Shown: in pieces, positions 1 to 9,884 of the stretch | Position numbering within the stretch: the stretch's first letter is position 1 | How the letters are laid out: each line of letters starts with the position of its first letter | Origin: Diploptera punctata | Taxonomy: Eukaryota; Arthropoda; Insecta; Blattodea; Blaberidae | Direction: 5' to 3' | Length of the DNA: 64,000 nt | Assembly: GCA_030220185.1 (NCBI GenBank) | Contig: JASPKZ010010203.1 | Span: forward strand, 1-64,000 | The notes under the pieces: model-generated | Database searches by the model: none | Told to the model about the DNA's origin: nothing | The model's input: the letters and a program-made list of their open reading frames with translations, nothing else | Translations under genes and position numbers: made by a program

Positions 1-371
1 TCTATAGATCTACATCCTCATAGAAGAATAATGAGCGCTCCTTTAGAGAATAAAAATATTCTCCATCCCATTCATCTTTTCACAAAAAACAAGGACAGAA
101 CTCGACAGTAAATATTAAAATAAACCACAATAAAACTGGGCTTTGTTATTCTTTTCTTTAGAGTATTATACTTACCTGAAATGTGATATCTGTGATAAAG
201 AGAATTTAAGCTAAGATTAGTCGAGCGAACTTTTTATGCGGGAACTTTGAAGAGATGAAAAGTGGTTCATTAATTCTTTTATTTTTTCCCAGCGATCACA
301 ACGGTCGAAAAAACCAAACCAGAGATAAAATATGTGTCTAGGATGAATGATAATGCCGAACGTATAGAAAA
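1..371. other. AT-rich unassigned sequence
   Basis: There is no long reading frame, tandem repeat or family that I recognise here. The stretch ends where repeat P copy 1 begins. Confidence 0.5.
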
Positions 372-1016
372 TAATCATAAGTAATGCCACGACTTATTTC
401 CATGTTATCTAGAGGATTTGGAAATCAAGAGTGGCATTTCTTAGGACTATGTAACGAATAAAATTAAGCTGTTTACTCACAAATCATTATTTAAATATAG
501 TTATTTAAACATATTTATATATTTTATGTAAACAGCGATGTTTGATAGCAAATGAAAAATGTTTAGCTATGTTTCATTTGTTCATCCACTGGAACTTGAT
601 CACCTTATTTATTGCCAAATAGCATCGCAATATTGTAAGATTGCACCCTAGTGGAGAAAAAATGAAACACACCAAACTGTAAATTATAAGCAACATTATA
701 GGTTAATTAATCTTTTAGGAAACAATTCAGTATAATCATTATTTAAAACACAATTATTGTACAAACAATTATCAAATGTGTAGTTCGAAGCAATCTGTTC
801 ATTATTTGCTATATTGAACGTATTTGTTGGAGAGTCAGTCACTGCAATATAATGCTCTGACCAGCTCAGAATATTAAAAAGGAGGAGCTTTCTTTATTTT
901 GGCAAACAGAATTCGATAAATATTGAGGTGAAACACGGCTGTGAATGGTTGTAAAACAAAATTCATTGAAACGTAATTGGTCATTGACTCCTATTTGGGG
1001 CCTGAGTTAAATATAG
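372..1016 (+). repeat. Dispersed repeat P, copy 1
   Basis: This is one of four copies of a non-coding repeat in the window; the others start near 23920, 37629 and 49758. It opens with an imperfect palindrome centred on TCTAGA, with arms reading roughly AATGCCACGAGTGATTTCC and its complement. It ends near a block reading TGATTGGTCATTGACTCCC. No coding capacity is visible. The short reading frame starting at 977 begins in the 3' edge of the repeat and runs into a microsatellite, so it is not a gene. The class of element is unknown to me. Confidence 0.75.
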
Positions 1017-1063
1017 TATATAATTGTGCCATTACTGTAATATTTAAAGTGACATTACAAACA

Positions 1064-1101
1064 ACACACACACATATATATAAATATATATATATATATA
1101 T

Positions 1102-1132
<31 letters not shown>

Positions 1133-1134
1133 TT
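1064..1134. repeat. Compound microsatellite (CA)n (TA)n (TTTA)n
   Basis: A CA run passes into TA and then into about eight TTTA units. It directly abuts the R1-like sequence that follows. Confidence 0.9.
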
Positions 1135-1441
1135 CAGCCTGCATATATTTGTGCTAGCAGAACTCCAAAAGTAGTTGGTCAATTGACATGAAAATTTGTA
1201 CATACAGGTTATCCGGTATGGGCACTATCTAAGACAAACATTTAAAGATTCTTCTAACGGTCGCAATTTTTACGTTTCGCAACAAATCTCAGTATATGCT
1301 GTTAAAATAAACCGACGTAGATATTGTCAAAAAACAGCAAAATCAGGTAAATAGAAGTGATGGTTTACGTGAAATCCGAAATTATAAATTGAATAAACAT
1401 ATACTTCATTTATTTAGGCAGTGCACGCCGGGTGTCAGCTA

Positions 1442-1475
<34 letters not shown>
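1135..1475 (+). repeat. Diverged repeat R1 fragment with (TA)n end
   Basis: The text around 1240-1340 (CGGTCGCAATTTTTACG, then AAACCGACGTAGATATT) aligns by eye with the better-preserved R1 copy at 31147-32085, in the same orientation. It ends in a (TA)n tract at 1447-1475. R1 is non-coding and is bordered by TA microsatellites at several places in the window. Confidence 0.55.
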
Positions 1476-2125
1476 TGCACCGATATTAGGTCTAGGCATT
1501 GTTTCCCTGTATCTAATAATAAAAAGGTATTTTATTCAAACGTAATATTAGGCCTAAATACAAAAAGAGTAATAACAATCCAAATTATGCCGAGTTTATA
1601 TTCAAAATAATCAGGAAACAATTTTTGTATAATAGAATTAGAAATAAATTGATAACTAGAACAATAGACGATTTTGATATATAGCTTTAAGCTATATCAT
1701 AAAGTTATTACTCAGGAAAAGCATGTATAATTCAGGGGTTTTCCAGTGGCAGCGTGTCGAATACAATGGGGAAAAGAATCTGAACTGTCCCTTTGTAACA
1801 AAAGACTCGGCCAGGTAGGTACCTGTCAAACTCGACACAAATCCCCAAGCTAACAGGTGACATTTCACACAATAAGATATTGACATGACAGGTGACGTCT
1901 TTATCGGAGACGTGTCATTAGCAAGACGTTATACGAAAATAAATATAATTAGTCTACCAGCATAAGAAACATATGCGGAAGATTCGAACATCCCAGTAAT
2001 GGAGAATGGGCGTAAACCAGCCCCAAAACTTGTTAAATTGGTTAATTTGTAAGGAGGTCCAAAGCACGTGTGGGCGGGATCACAAAATACCTAATACCAA
2101 AATAAATTAGTCGCGAGGAGAATCG
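1476..2125. other. Unassigned sequence
   Basis: I see no repeat copy, RNA gene or convincing coding region. A 64-codon frame on the minus strand at 1692-1886 has no recognisable motif and I do not call it. Confidence 0.4.
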
Positions 2126-2265
2126 CACATCAGTTAGTCGCTGGCCCTCAGCCTAACACATCAGTTAGTCGCTGGCCCTCAGCCTAACACATCAGTTAGT
2201 TGCTGGCCCTCAGCCTAATAGATCAGTTAGTTGTTCAAACAGTGCACACATCAGTTAGTGGTTAG
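2126..2265 (+). repeat. 31-bp minisatellite, three full units plus remnants
   Basis: A 31-bp unit beginning CACATCAGTTAGTCGCTGGC is present at 2126-2156, 2157-2187 and 2188-2218, with one C-to-T difference in the third. Two partial units containing ATCAGTTAGT follow near 2221 and 2250. There are no unique spacers, so this is a simple tandem array. Confidence 0.9.
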
Positions 2266-2353
2266 CCTTACTTCAAACAGGGCACATTGCTAGATCATCT
2301 CCTACATTGTGCTTTGGGGCTCTAGAAAGCAGTCGGAGGACCGACCAGTGTAT

Positions 2354-2779
2354 ATGAGGTACTTAGATGTAAACCAACAAGATACCTTCGCCGAATGTAC
2401 AGGAAAACGCTCACTGTGTTTACAAAGAGACCTAAAACACGTCTGGGGAAAAGAATCGTATATACTCAACCTAGGATTTAAGGAGAGATCAGGGCTTGCT
2501 TGGTTTAGGCTAGGGGCATGGAAATTTCTAAAAATAAGCGACGATCACGATATGCGAATATGTCCAATGTGCGGGAACTTTGAAGATGAGATACATATAT
2601 TAGGAAAATGTAATGATTTAGAATATTGGAGACGTCAGTTATTACCGGAAAGATTTCTAAATTCAAATCGGGAAAGATTGGCATGCTACGAGTTATTGGT
2701 AAATCCAGAAAATTGGATAAACCTCGGTAAATTTCTGGACAAAACGCGAAAAATAAGGACAACACTCATTCATGAATAA
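2354..2779 (+). pseudogene. LINE-T ORF2 C-terminal fragment with zinc knuckle
   Basis: About 142 codons survive from the end of a non-LTR retrotransposon polyprotein. The visible domain is a C-terminal zinc knuckle, CPMCGNFEDEIHILGKC, of the form CX2C...HX3C, lying downstream of the reverse transcriptase in the full element. The same residues occur in the long copy with one substitution (CPMCEN). The frame is open to TAA at 2777, but the reverse transcriptase and endonuclease are missing, so this is a dead 3' fragment. An open frame extends upstream to 2309 but that part has no match in the long element. Confidence 0.8.
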
Positions 2780-3115
2780 ATATTATGTTTTTTTAGTGTA
2801 TAATGCTATTGTGTTATTACTTAATTGTAATATTATTGTGTTTTCTTTATGTAATTGTAATGTTAATGTTTTTAGTGTATAATGCTATTGTGTTATTATT
2901 TAATGGTAATATTTTTATTGTGTTTTCTTTATGTAATTGTAATGTTATTGCTGTTTTTGTTTATTTTTCTTTACACTAGTACCAAGTATTACTTTATTGT
3001 AACGGACTGTCAACAGCACGTACGGCTTACTGCCCGTGCGACCCATATTTGTAAATAATATTGTAAATATCTTACTTTTTGTCTAATAAAGTCCTACTAC
3101 TACTACTACTACTAT
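2354..3115 (+). mobile_element. LINE-T, 5'-truncated 3' end with (TAC)n tail
   Basis: This matches the 3' end of the long LINE-T at 15687-20342 on the opposite strand. It has the end of ORF2, a 3' UTR with two copies of an about 80-bp internal repeat, the block ACGGACTGTCAACAGCACGT, and the terminus GTCTAATAAAGTCC followed by (TAC)n at 3094-3113 in place of poly(A). The 5' truncation lies near 2354. Confidence 0.85.
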
Positions 3116-3419
3116 ACCTAGTGAAATAAAGTAGTCAACTGTGTCAACTCCACGGCAGCCTCCAGTGATTTCATATTAACGTATCACGTTAATCTTCCTT
3201 GCGTTATTCCTGAGATAAGTTTCCTGATTGCTCACCGAACCCTACCTGACTAGACCGCGAGCATAAAATTCTCACATTCCGAGGATTCCTTATAATAAAC
3301 CCTTGGATCAAACCATCCCGGACTAATCCTGTCCCACGTGTCTCCCAACAGTGGGGCTTATATCCAAGTAACCAACGACAATAAAAATCCTGTCCCAATA
3401 TATATATATATATTAGCTA
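3116..3419. other. Unassigned sequence
   Basis: This is a short spacer between the LINE-T tail and the next repeat block. A minus-strand frame at 3204-3398 has no recognisable features. A short (TA)n tract sits near 3398-3412. Confidence 0.35.
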
Positions 3420-4350
3420 ATAACCGGCGTGCGCAGCTACGTCTAAATAAATGAAAATAATGTGCTTTTGTGTTTAGTTGAATAAGTATAAGGAGAAATA
3501 ATTATAAATTTATATTTTTTAGATACCACATGCTGATTACCCGGCGTTGCCCGGGAATCTATTATCCCCATCTTCTTGACATAAATGAACTGAAATGCGA
3601 AAATGAATATGTTTTATGTTTAGTTAGGGGAAAAATCTATATCGTAATTATTTTTAGATACCCCGTGCTGTTTACCCGGCGTTGTCGGGAATCTACTCAT
3701 CCCCGATCTTCCTGGCATAAATGAGCTGAAAGACAGAAAAATGAATGTACTTCTTATGATTAGTTGAATAAGTAAAATTGAAAAATAATTTTAAACGTAT
3801 ATCGTAATTATTTTAAGATTCCCCCTGCTGATTACCTGGTGTTACCCGGGAATTTACTTATCTTAATCTTCTTGGCATAAATGAGCTAAAAGACAAAATG
3901 TGTTATTGTGAGTTATCCGTAGATGAATACCCGCCATGTGCTGCTATGTTTGCACAGGAATCTACGTACTTGTCTCGATCTTCTTGGCATCAATGAAAGA
4001 CAAAAATGGTTACTGTGAGTTATCCATAAGATATAAACATATGCTGTCACGGACTTTTTTGTAGAGCTTTTTGAGATATTCAATTCTGTGTACATCAATG
4101 TTATGTATTTGTTATGGTTTAGGCAGCGTAAGCCATTTAAACGTCCAAAGACCTATTTTTTTCACGTTTTCACTATAAAGGGCGATTTTTAAGGATGTAG
4201 GAGTAGAGTATCACAACTCTCTTATAGCCTATGTTCATCCCGGGTATTTCCTGAACATTTTGCAAAAAGTCCCACCACAATCGGAACAACGGTATGGCCG
4301 CGCATAAAATACGAACAAACAAACAAACATTCATTTATATATATATATAT
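3420..4350. repeat. Degenerate tandem repeat with CCGGCGTTGCCCGGG core
   Basis: Units related to ATTACCCGGCGTTGCCCGGG occur near 3537, 3672 and 3830, with a weaker one near 3930. They are spaced about 135-160 bp and each is followed by CTTCTTGGCATAAATGA. This core is common in invertebrate dispersed repeats, but I cannot name the element. The right part (4100-4350) ends in a run of ACAAA units and (TA)n. The small frames inside are not genes. Confidence 0.6.
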
Positions 4351-4369
4351 ACTTAATTACTCACTGGTA

Positions 4370-4666
4370 CTATCGAACCCATAGGTTCATGGCCGCGCGG
4401 ACATCAGCTCTCCATACATCCCTATCCTGAGCTAATGCTTTCCAATCATTCCCTGTATAGTCTACTTCCCAAAAATCATAGTTAATGTTACCCTCCCACC
4501 TCATTCTTGGTCTACCAACTGGGCGTTTTCCGTTTGGCTTTCCTACAAGAAACTTCCATGCAAGTCTTTCATTCCACATACGTGCAACATGTCCTGGCCA
4601 TCGCAGTCTACGAGACTTAACTGTTCTTATTACCCCTATGAAGACCATGTAGTCTTCTCCATTCAC
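4370..4666 (-). pseudogene. RTE-P ORF C-terminal fragment
   Basis: The 98-codon frame ends with the conserved RTE-P tail: RRLRWPGHVARM, then GKRPVGRPRMRWEGN, then DWKALAQDRDVWRADVRAAM. In the long copy at 27875-31141 these residues form the last part of the polyprotein, after the reverse transcriptase. No catalytic residues are present, so this is a 5'-truncated relic. Confidence 0.85.
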
Positions 4667-4701
4667 TGTCTGTCATCTCTCTTTGGTCCAAACATTTTCC
4701 T

Positions 4702-5043
4702 CCGATTGAGGGTCTTTCCACTTTTCAGCGGTTGCCCTTTACCAGCCGGCTGCTGGCCCTTCACATCCACATGTGTCAATCACAGAGGTAGATGATCAAC
4801 AGCCAGTGTAGGGGTGGCATGTGGTTAGCATGTCGAGTCCCCCAGCCGTTATAGCTGGTTCCTCAACCTGGAGCCGCTACTTATTGTAGCTACCCAATTG
4901 TCTCACGATGCTGGGTGGGCACCGGTCCCATACTGGCCGAAATACCATGAGAAAATTTCTTCCCCCATGGAGACTCGAACCGGCGCAAGTCCCGTAGCTC
5001 TGCGCCAAGGCTTCCTACCTTAACCGCTCGGCTACGGCGCGGG
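4702..5043 (-). mobile_element. SINE-F, tRNA-derived, with 10-bp TSD
   Basis: On the minus strand the element starts at 5043 with a tRNA-like head: box A region GTAGCCGAGCGGTTAAGG and box B GGTTCGAGTCTCC. The duplicated target ACATTTTCCT lies at 4692-4701 and 5044-5053. A second copy at 54455-54802 has the same body and is also inside an RTE-P fragment. Transcription by RNA polymerase III and mobilisation by a LINE are inferred from the head and the TSD. Confidence 0.85.
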
Positions 5044-5390
5044 ACATTTTCCTAAGAACTTTATTCTCAAATACGTGTAAGCTCATTTCCTCCCTTAAAG
5101 TAAGAGCCCATGTTTATATATAAAGTACAGAGTTTAGAGACTCGGGTTCAAATCCCGACTCAAGCATTCATTTTTCTTTTCATATCAAATTTGCCTTCAT
5201 TGCCAAATGTCAAAAATATAGTTATAACATCTAAATATACAAGCCTTACTGCTATAAAGTAAATATTCTCTTTAAAAATTTCTTAACTGTTATGTTGGCC
5301 ACTAGATGGTGTTGGAACGAATTCCCACTACCTCTTGTGTGAATTGAGAATACTACATATATAAGAAAAATGTATGTTTGTGTTGGAATT

Positions 5391-5462
5391 CTTGAGTAGC
5401 TCAGTTGGTTAGAGCACTAAACGTACAGAGTTTAGAGAATCGGGTTCAAATCCCGACTCAAG
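5391..5462 (+). tRNA. tRNA-like sequence, array unit 1
   Basis: The 72-nt sequence folds as a tRNA: a perfect 7-bp acceptor stem (CTTGAGT with ACTCAAG), a D arm GCTC-AGTTGGTTA-GAGC, and a T arm CGGGTTCAAATCCCG. The anticodon arm is odd: the 5-bp stem CTAAA/TTTAG closes a 9-nt loop, or a 6-bp stem closes the 7-nt loop GTACAGA. CCA is not encoded. I regard it as a tRNA-derived module of a repeat, not as a working tRNA. Confidence 0.5.
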
Positions 5463-5688
5463 CATTCATTTTTCTTTTCATATCAAATTTGCCTCCATTG
5501 CCAAATGTCAAAAATATAGTTATAACATCTAAATATACAAGCCTTACTGCTATAAAGTAAATATTCTCTTTAAAAATTTCTTAACTGTTATGTTGGCCAC
5601 TAGATGGTGTTGGAACGAATTCCCACTACCTCTTGTGTGAATTGAGAATACTACATATATAAGAAAAATGTATGTTTGTGTTGGAATT

Positions 5689-5760
5689 CTTGAGTAGCTC
5701 AGTTGGTTAGAGCACTAAACGTACAGAGTTTAGAGAATCGGGTTCAAATCCCGACTCAAG
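5689..5760 (+). tRNA. tRNA-like sequence, array unit 2
   Basis: It appears identical to the unit 1 tRNA-like sequence, including the unusual anticodon loop. Identity at this level across units points to recent amplification or homogenisation. Confidence 0.5.
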
Positions 5761-5986
5761 CATTCATTTTTCTTTTCATATCAAATTTGCCTTCATTGCC
5801 AAATGTCAAAAATATAGTTATAACATCTAAATATACAAGCCTTACTGCTATAAAGTAAATATTCTCTTTAAAAATTTCTTAACTGTTATGTTGGCCACTA
5901 GATGGTGTTGGAACGAATTCCCACTACCTCTTGTGTGAATTGAGAATACTACATATATAAGAAAAATGTATGTTTGTGTTGGAATT

Positions 5987-6058
5987 CTTGAGTAGCTCAG
6001 TTGGTTAGAGCACTAAACGTACAGAGTTTAGAGAATCGGGTTCAAATCCCGACTCAAG
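5987..6058 (+). tRNA. tRNA-like sequence, array unit 3
   Basis: It has the same acceptor, D and T arms as units 1 and 2. The following spacer differs by a single A deletion in the CAAAAATATAG stretch. Confidence 0.5.
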
Positions 6059-6283
6059 CATTCATTTTTCTTTTCATATCAAATTTGCCTTCATTGCCAA
6101 ATGTCAAAATATAGTTATAACATCTAAATATACAAGCCTTACTGCTATAAAGTAAATATTCTCTTTAAAAATTTCTTAACTGTTATGTTGGCCACTAGAT
6201 GGTGTTGGAACGAATTCCCACTACCTCTTGTGTGAATTGAGAATACTACATATATAAGAAAAATGTATGTTTGTGTTGGAATT

Positions 6284-6354
6284 CTTGGGTAGCTCAGTTG
6301 GTTAGAGCACTAAAGTACAGAGTTTAGAGACTCGGGTTCAAATCCCGACTCAAG
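6284..6354 (+). tRNA. tRNA-like sequence, array unit 4 (variant)
   Basis: One base shorter than the others. It has CTTGGGT instead of CTTGAGT in the acceptor strand, giving a G-T wobble, and lacks the C after CTAAA, giving an 8-nt anticodon loop. It matches the variant seen in the partial first unit. Confidence 0.45.
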
Positions 6355-6367
6355 CATTCATTTTTCT

Positions 6368-6432
6368 TTTCATATCATATATATATATATTTATTTGTAC
6401 GTTACAATTAAACGTTTAACATTGATAAATGC

Positions 6433-6494
<62 letters not shown>

Positions 6495-6514
6495 AGTGTG
6501 TGTGTGTGTGTGTG
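6368..6514. repeat. (TA)n and (TG)n microsatellites
   Basis: A short TA tract follows the array, and a longer compound (TA)n(TG)n tract occupies 6438-6514. The second tract separates the plus-strand array from a minus-strand tRNA-like sequence. Confidence 0.9.
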
Positions 6515-6546
6515 TTTGAGTGACATGAAAAGAAAAATTAACAGCT

Positions 6547-6615
6547 GAGCCGGGAATTGAACCCGAGACCTCTAACTTTATAAATGAATGAGATACAACT
6601 TCTTCACTCAGGCTC
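6547..6615 (-). tRNA. tRNA-like sequence, divergent, minus strand
   Basis: On the minus strand GAGCC pairs with GGCTC as a shortened acceptor, and the T arm CGGGTTCAATTCCCG is intact. Its 3' flank on the minus strand (TTAATTTTTCTTTTCATGTCA) is the same type of flank found after the array units and after the tRNA-like sequence at 20919-20987, although the tRNA-like bodies differ. The D and anticodon arms are weak. It is probably not a functional tRNA. Confidence 0.4.
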
Positions 6616-6649
6616 CCAATACAAGCATTGATTTTTCTTTCCTTATATA

Positions 6650-7230
6650 CAATTATCTGTCATACGAGGCAGAGGGACATCGCTCGCAGTTCCATCTTAC
6701 GGCTTTTATAACGAGAAAGCATTTTAATGGGAATATTTTACTTTATATAAGTAATGATTTTTTCATTTCGATGTTATAATTAACTTTGACATTTAATAAT
6801 GAAGGCCAAATATGAGATGATTTTTTTTTCCCCTTTCGTGTAATATTTAACCTTCATTGCTAATTCTCAAAATTTAACTCACTCAACCCTGGAAATACCA
6901 GATAAGTCCAAAACTGTCACAAACAAGATAGGTCGATATATCTGTTTTTTTTCAGTGCACTGACTCCCTTTTAGTTTTATTCCAAACAAAAAATGTCGAT
7001 TATAGGTAATAGAATGAATTGACTTCATTGTTTTTACCATATGAAGTGGCATAAAACAATTAAGGCCTACATGAAGAAAATTAAACAAAAATGTAAAACA
7101 TTGACTTATCTGATTTTTCCTGGGGATAGGTTAATTATAACATCGAAATATATATAGAATGTTCGAAAATTCCGATTAGAATTTTCTGTAGAGGGACTCG
7201 GGGAAGACATTTTGAATAGCAATCTTTGAC
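6650..7230. other. Unassigned AT-rich sequence
   Basis: A possible plus-strand 3' flank of a tRNA-like unit (ACAAGCATTGATTTTTC) occurs just before this, near 6620. Otherwise I see no recognisable element. The 60-70 codon frames at 6588 and 6879 lack motifs. Confidence 0.35.
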
Positions 7231-7235
7231 CGATT

Positions 7236-7330
7236 AAAATACAAATACATAGAACCAAATTTTGTATTAACACAATATTTATGACTGGACACGGTAAATT
7301 TGGTCATTATTTGGAATGATTCAAAATAGG
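7236..7330 (+). pseudogene. Jockey/I-like LINE C-terminal scrap
   Basis: The short peptide FMTGHGKFGHYLE followed by a stop resembles FMTGHEKFGSYFRRF in the larger relic at 9885-10560. This is a conserved block downstream of RNase H in Jockey/I-group polyproteins. Only about 30 codons are recognisable. Confidence 0.45.
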
Positions 7331-7349
7331 TACATATACCTGTATTTGA

Positions 7350-7880
7350 AAGAATTCCACCCAGACTGTATCACATCTGTTATTTGAATATCCCGCTTTT
7401 GAATTCCAGGGACATGAATTTATTACCGAATTAAAGTGCAGCCACTGGATCGCTGGCTCTGACGATTAGGCTGAATGAGGGGAAAGGGGGGAAACTCGCC
7501 CTCTACTGCCAATAAGGAATTAGATGAAGTGTGAATGAACGTCTGCCACAACCGATCACTTCTCTTGACGCCGCTATAGCGTGTTAGTAATGTTTGAAAT
7601 TGCTGAGATGTTGTCAGCTGTATTTCTGCTAACCACATACATAAAGCGGCCTCTCCCGCTGAACATCCATATCGGCAACACTGTTATCAAAACGTCAGAA
7701 CCCGAGATACAGTGGCTGGACCATAGAAACATAGATTTCAACTGTTTTTGACATATACTGTATAAAATAAATGTAGCTTTAAGAAGTTGTGTGACTTTCT
7801 CTATCCCATTTTCAAGAGACATTGAGTTAGTTTATTTTATTGTAAGTTGGTTAATTTAGTTGTTTATATTACTTTACAAT
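7350..7880. other. Unassigned, higher-GC single-copy-looking sequence
   Basis: This part is less AT-rich than its surroundings and matches nothing else in the window. Two overlapping minus-strand frames (7423-7638 and 7574-7822) have no motif, signal peptide or membrane segment that I would trust. An exon or a diverged element cannot be excluded. Confidence 0.3.
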
Positions 7881-7892
7881 ATTATTGATATT

Positions 7893-8206
7893 GTCCAGCG
7901 TTGTGGTCTCGAGGTATCATGCTGCCTTGTCACGCAGCGGGCCCGGGTTCGATTCCCGGTCGGTACAGGCTCCTGGGTGAGGTTTCCCTCGGGGTTTTTC
8001 CTCACCTCTAAGACAAATGTCAGGAAACGTAGGGCCTAACGGTCCCCGAAAATCATCCAGCCATCATCATCATCTTTCACCGGTGTGGAAAGCAACGGGA
8101 AGCTACCACACCTATAATTCCCTAGTAAAGCTGCAAAGCATAGCATGAAAATGCTATGATTTCAGTGAACGACCTGCCCACCGGCAGAATTACTATGGAT
8201 GGATGG
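7893..8206 (+). mobile_element. SINE with Asp-tRNA-like head and tail type B
   Basis: The head contains CCTTGTCACGCAG, the tRNA-Asp type anticodon-loop sequence, and box B GGTTCGATTCCC. The body runs through GTGAGGTTTCC and ACAAATGTCAGGAAACGT. Tail type B contains GGGAAGCTACCACACC and ends in (ATGG)n. The flanking sequence ATTATTGATAT at 7881 is matched by ATTATTGACAT at 8207, a TSD with one mismatch. Confidence 0.85.
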
Positions 8207-8317
8207 ATTATTGACATGTAACTCTAGAGATTATGCATATTGTGAATTTATGTACACAATTGTCCAATTTTGTCAATCTATTTATTAAATCTCAATGATT
8301 TGGAGGCCTATTTTACA

Positions 8318-8545
8318 AATGTATGATATGACACACCAAGTGGGTTTCGTGGTGGACGAAACGGAGCTTGGGCAGGTTTTTCTCGGGGTTTTCTCCCGTT
8401 CCCCCCATTATTTCATTCCACCACTTCTCCATACTTATCTCATCCATTTCGTTTTTTTTTATTCATCTACCCCCGTGATGTAGCGTCTTCATCTCATCTC
8501 ATCCCTCGACCCGACCTCGAGATGGACGCGAGTTGAGGATATTAT
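8318..8545 (+). mobile_element. SINE-D, 5'-truncated
   Basis: This matches the body and 3' end of the full SINE-D at 48304-48659: GTGGACGAAACGGAGC, GGCAGGTTTTTCTCGGGG, then CATCTCATCTCATCCCTCG. The tRNA-like head is missing. The 62-codon frame beginning at 8295 is a by-product. Confidence 0.7.
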
Positions 8546-8580
8546 ATATGTACATTATATATAATAATAATAATAATAAT

Positions 8581-8815
8581 GTGGCACGAATGGTGAATGA
8601 AAGACGTGCATGGAAGATTATTGTAGGAAAACCAGAGGGAAAACGCCCAATTGGTAGACCAAGAATGAGGTGGGAGAATAACATTAACTATGATTTGAGG
8701 GCAATAGATTATACATGGGATGATTGGAAAACATTGACTCAGGATAGGGATATATGGAGAGCTTATGTCCGCGCGGTCATGAACCTATGGGTTCGATAAT
8801 GCCAGTGAGTTAGTT
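8581..8815 (+). mobile_element. RTE-P 3' fragment
   Basis: It encodes VARMVNERRAWKIIVGKPEG and then GRPRMRWENNINYDL, followed by the stop at 8797 and the terminal GCCAGTGAGTTAGTTA. A short (AAT)n at about 8559-8580 sits where the 5' truncation occurs, and SINE-D ends just upstream. Only the polyprotein tail is left. Confidence 0.85.
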
Positions 8816-8824
8816 ATATAATCG

Positions 8825-9277
8825 ATGATATTGAACGCAGAAGGCTAAAATGGTATGGACACGTAAGAAGAATGCCGAATGGAAGATTAATAAAGGCTGA
8901 ATAGTAAAATTTTTACTATTTTCTTTTCATTATTAATTAAAAAGGTTTGGTTAATAAAAGAGATTTGTAGAGAATTTATAATTAGGTCGATTGCAAGCGG
9001 AAAATTACATGGAAAATTAAAAGATGGAGCAGAAGAGGAATACCAAGAATAACCTGGAAGAATAACATTGAAAATTCAATGAGGAAATTGGTTGTGAACA
9101 GATAAAGACACAGAGGATAGAGAATCATGGAGAACTTTAATTAAGGGAAATTTGTGAGTGTTTGTTCCAAACTGATAATCTATAAGTCCGTAGTCATTTA
9201 TGTATTTTTTTTTAATTCGTGTTAATTACTAAGATTGGTTGGAGAAAACCCTCAATGATGAAGAAAATTCTCAAAAA

Positions 9278-9349
<72 letters not shown>

Positions 9350-9409
9350 TAAAAACTAAAACCTCTGCATACCGGAAGGTTGAATAAGATTTGAATTATT
9401 TGGAGATTC

Positions 9410-9470
<61 letters not shown>
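8825..9470 (+). mobile_element. LINE 3' fragment with (ATT)n tail
   Basis: A relic reading RRRLKWYGHVRRMPNGRLIK is followed, after a disruption, by RRGIPRITWKNNIE, the usual order at the end of a LINE polyprotein. It runs into (ATT)n at 9279-9348. A separate (AAT)n tract lies at 9408-9470. The family differs from RTE-P. Confidence 0.6.
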
Positions 9471-9471
<1 letters not shown>

Positions 9472-9474
9472 ATT

Positions 9475-9884
9475 TTCGTTTGTTTATTTGATTGCGAGTT
9501 GTTCACGAATACACATTTAATATATTTAGAATAAGTTGAACATTAGTAACAGGGGTGATGTAATTTCTCAAAAAAACATATTTGCATTCCTTTAGTTCCC
9601 ACTGATATTATCTTAAGTTTTCCCCAAGACAGACTTAAGATCATTTCCTATTCATGCTACAACTTTGTTGAAATTATGTTAATTTATGTTAATTCGAAAC
9701 TCCATTTTGTGTTACAGGGGAATATCAGAAATGTTAAGCCCGCGCCATATTCAGTTTTATCAACTACCGTTCCAGGAGGTGTAAGGCAGCGCCACGGGAG
9801 CATAAGTTAAGTGATGTAATTAATTCTAAGTAAATAATAGCGTACTCCATAATAATACTTCTATTACACAGCCATGAAATTCCA
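9475..9884. other. Unassigned sequence
   Basis: I see no repeat copy or coding region of note before the RNase H relic. Part of it may belong to the same decayed LINE. Confidence 0.3.

Larger units (their letters stand above)
4351..5118 (-). mobile_element. RTE-P 3' fragment, split by SINE-F
   Basis: Reading the minus strand from 5118 down, this holds the end of the RTE-P polyprotein and the terminus GATAGTACCAGTGAGTAA. The fragment is interrupted by SINE-F at 4702-5043, which is flanked by a perfect 10-bp duplication of RTE-P sequence. The right end meets the tRNA-like array with no sequence between. Confidence 0.85.
5119..6364 (+). repeat. Tandem array of 298-bp units with a tRNA-like sequence
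   Basis: Four complete tRNA-like sequences and one 3' half (5121-5164) occur head to tail with a period of 298, 298 and 297 bp. Each is followed by CATTCATTTTTCTTTTCATA, which contains a T5 run suited to polymerase III termination, then an about 220-bp spacer that is nearly identical between units. The outer two copies share a variant (TAAAGTACAG, GACTCGGG) while the inner three share another (TAAACGTACAG, GAATCGGG), as expected after unequal exchange. No protein frame runs through the array. Confidence 0.85.

Noticed and set aside
2126..2265. CRISPR-like array
   Set aside because: The 31-bp units abut each other without unique spacers, and the setting is a eukaryotic genome full of LINEs and SINEs. 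It is a minisatellite.
5391..6354. Functional tRNA gene cluster
   Set aside because: The anticodon loops are 8 or 9 nt by the simplest fold, no isotype can be assigned, and the units are part of a 298-bp tandem repeat with flanks shared by other tRNA-like elements.
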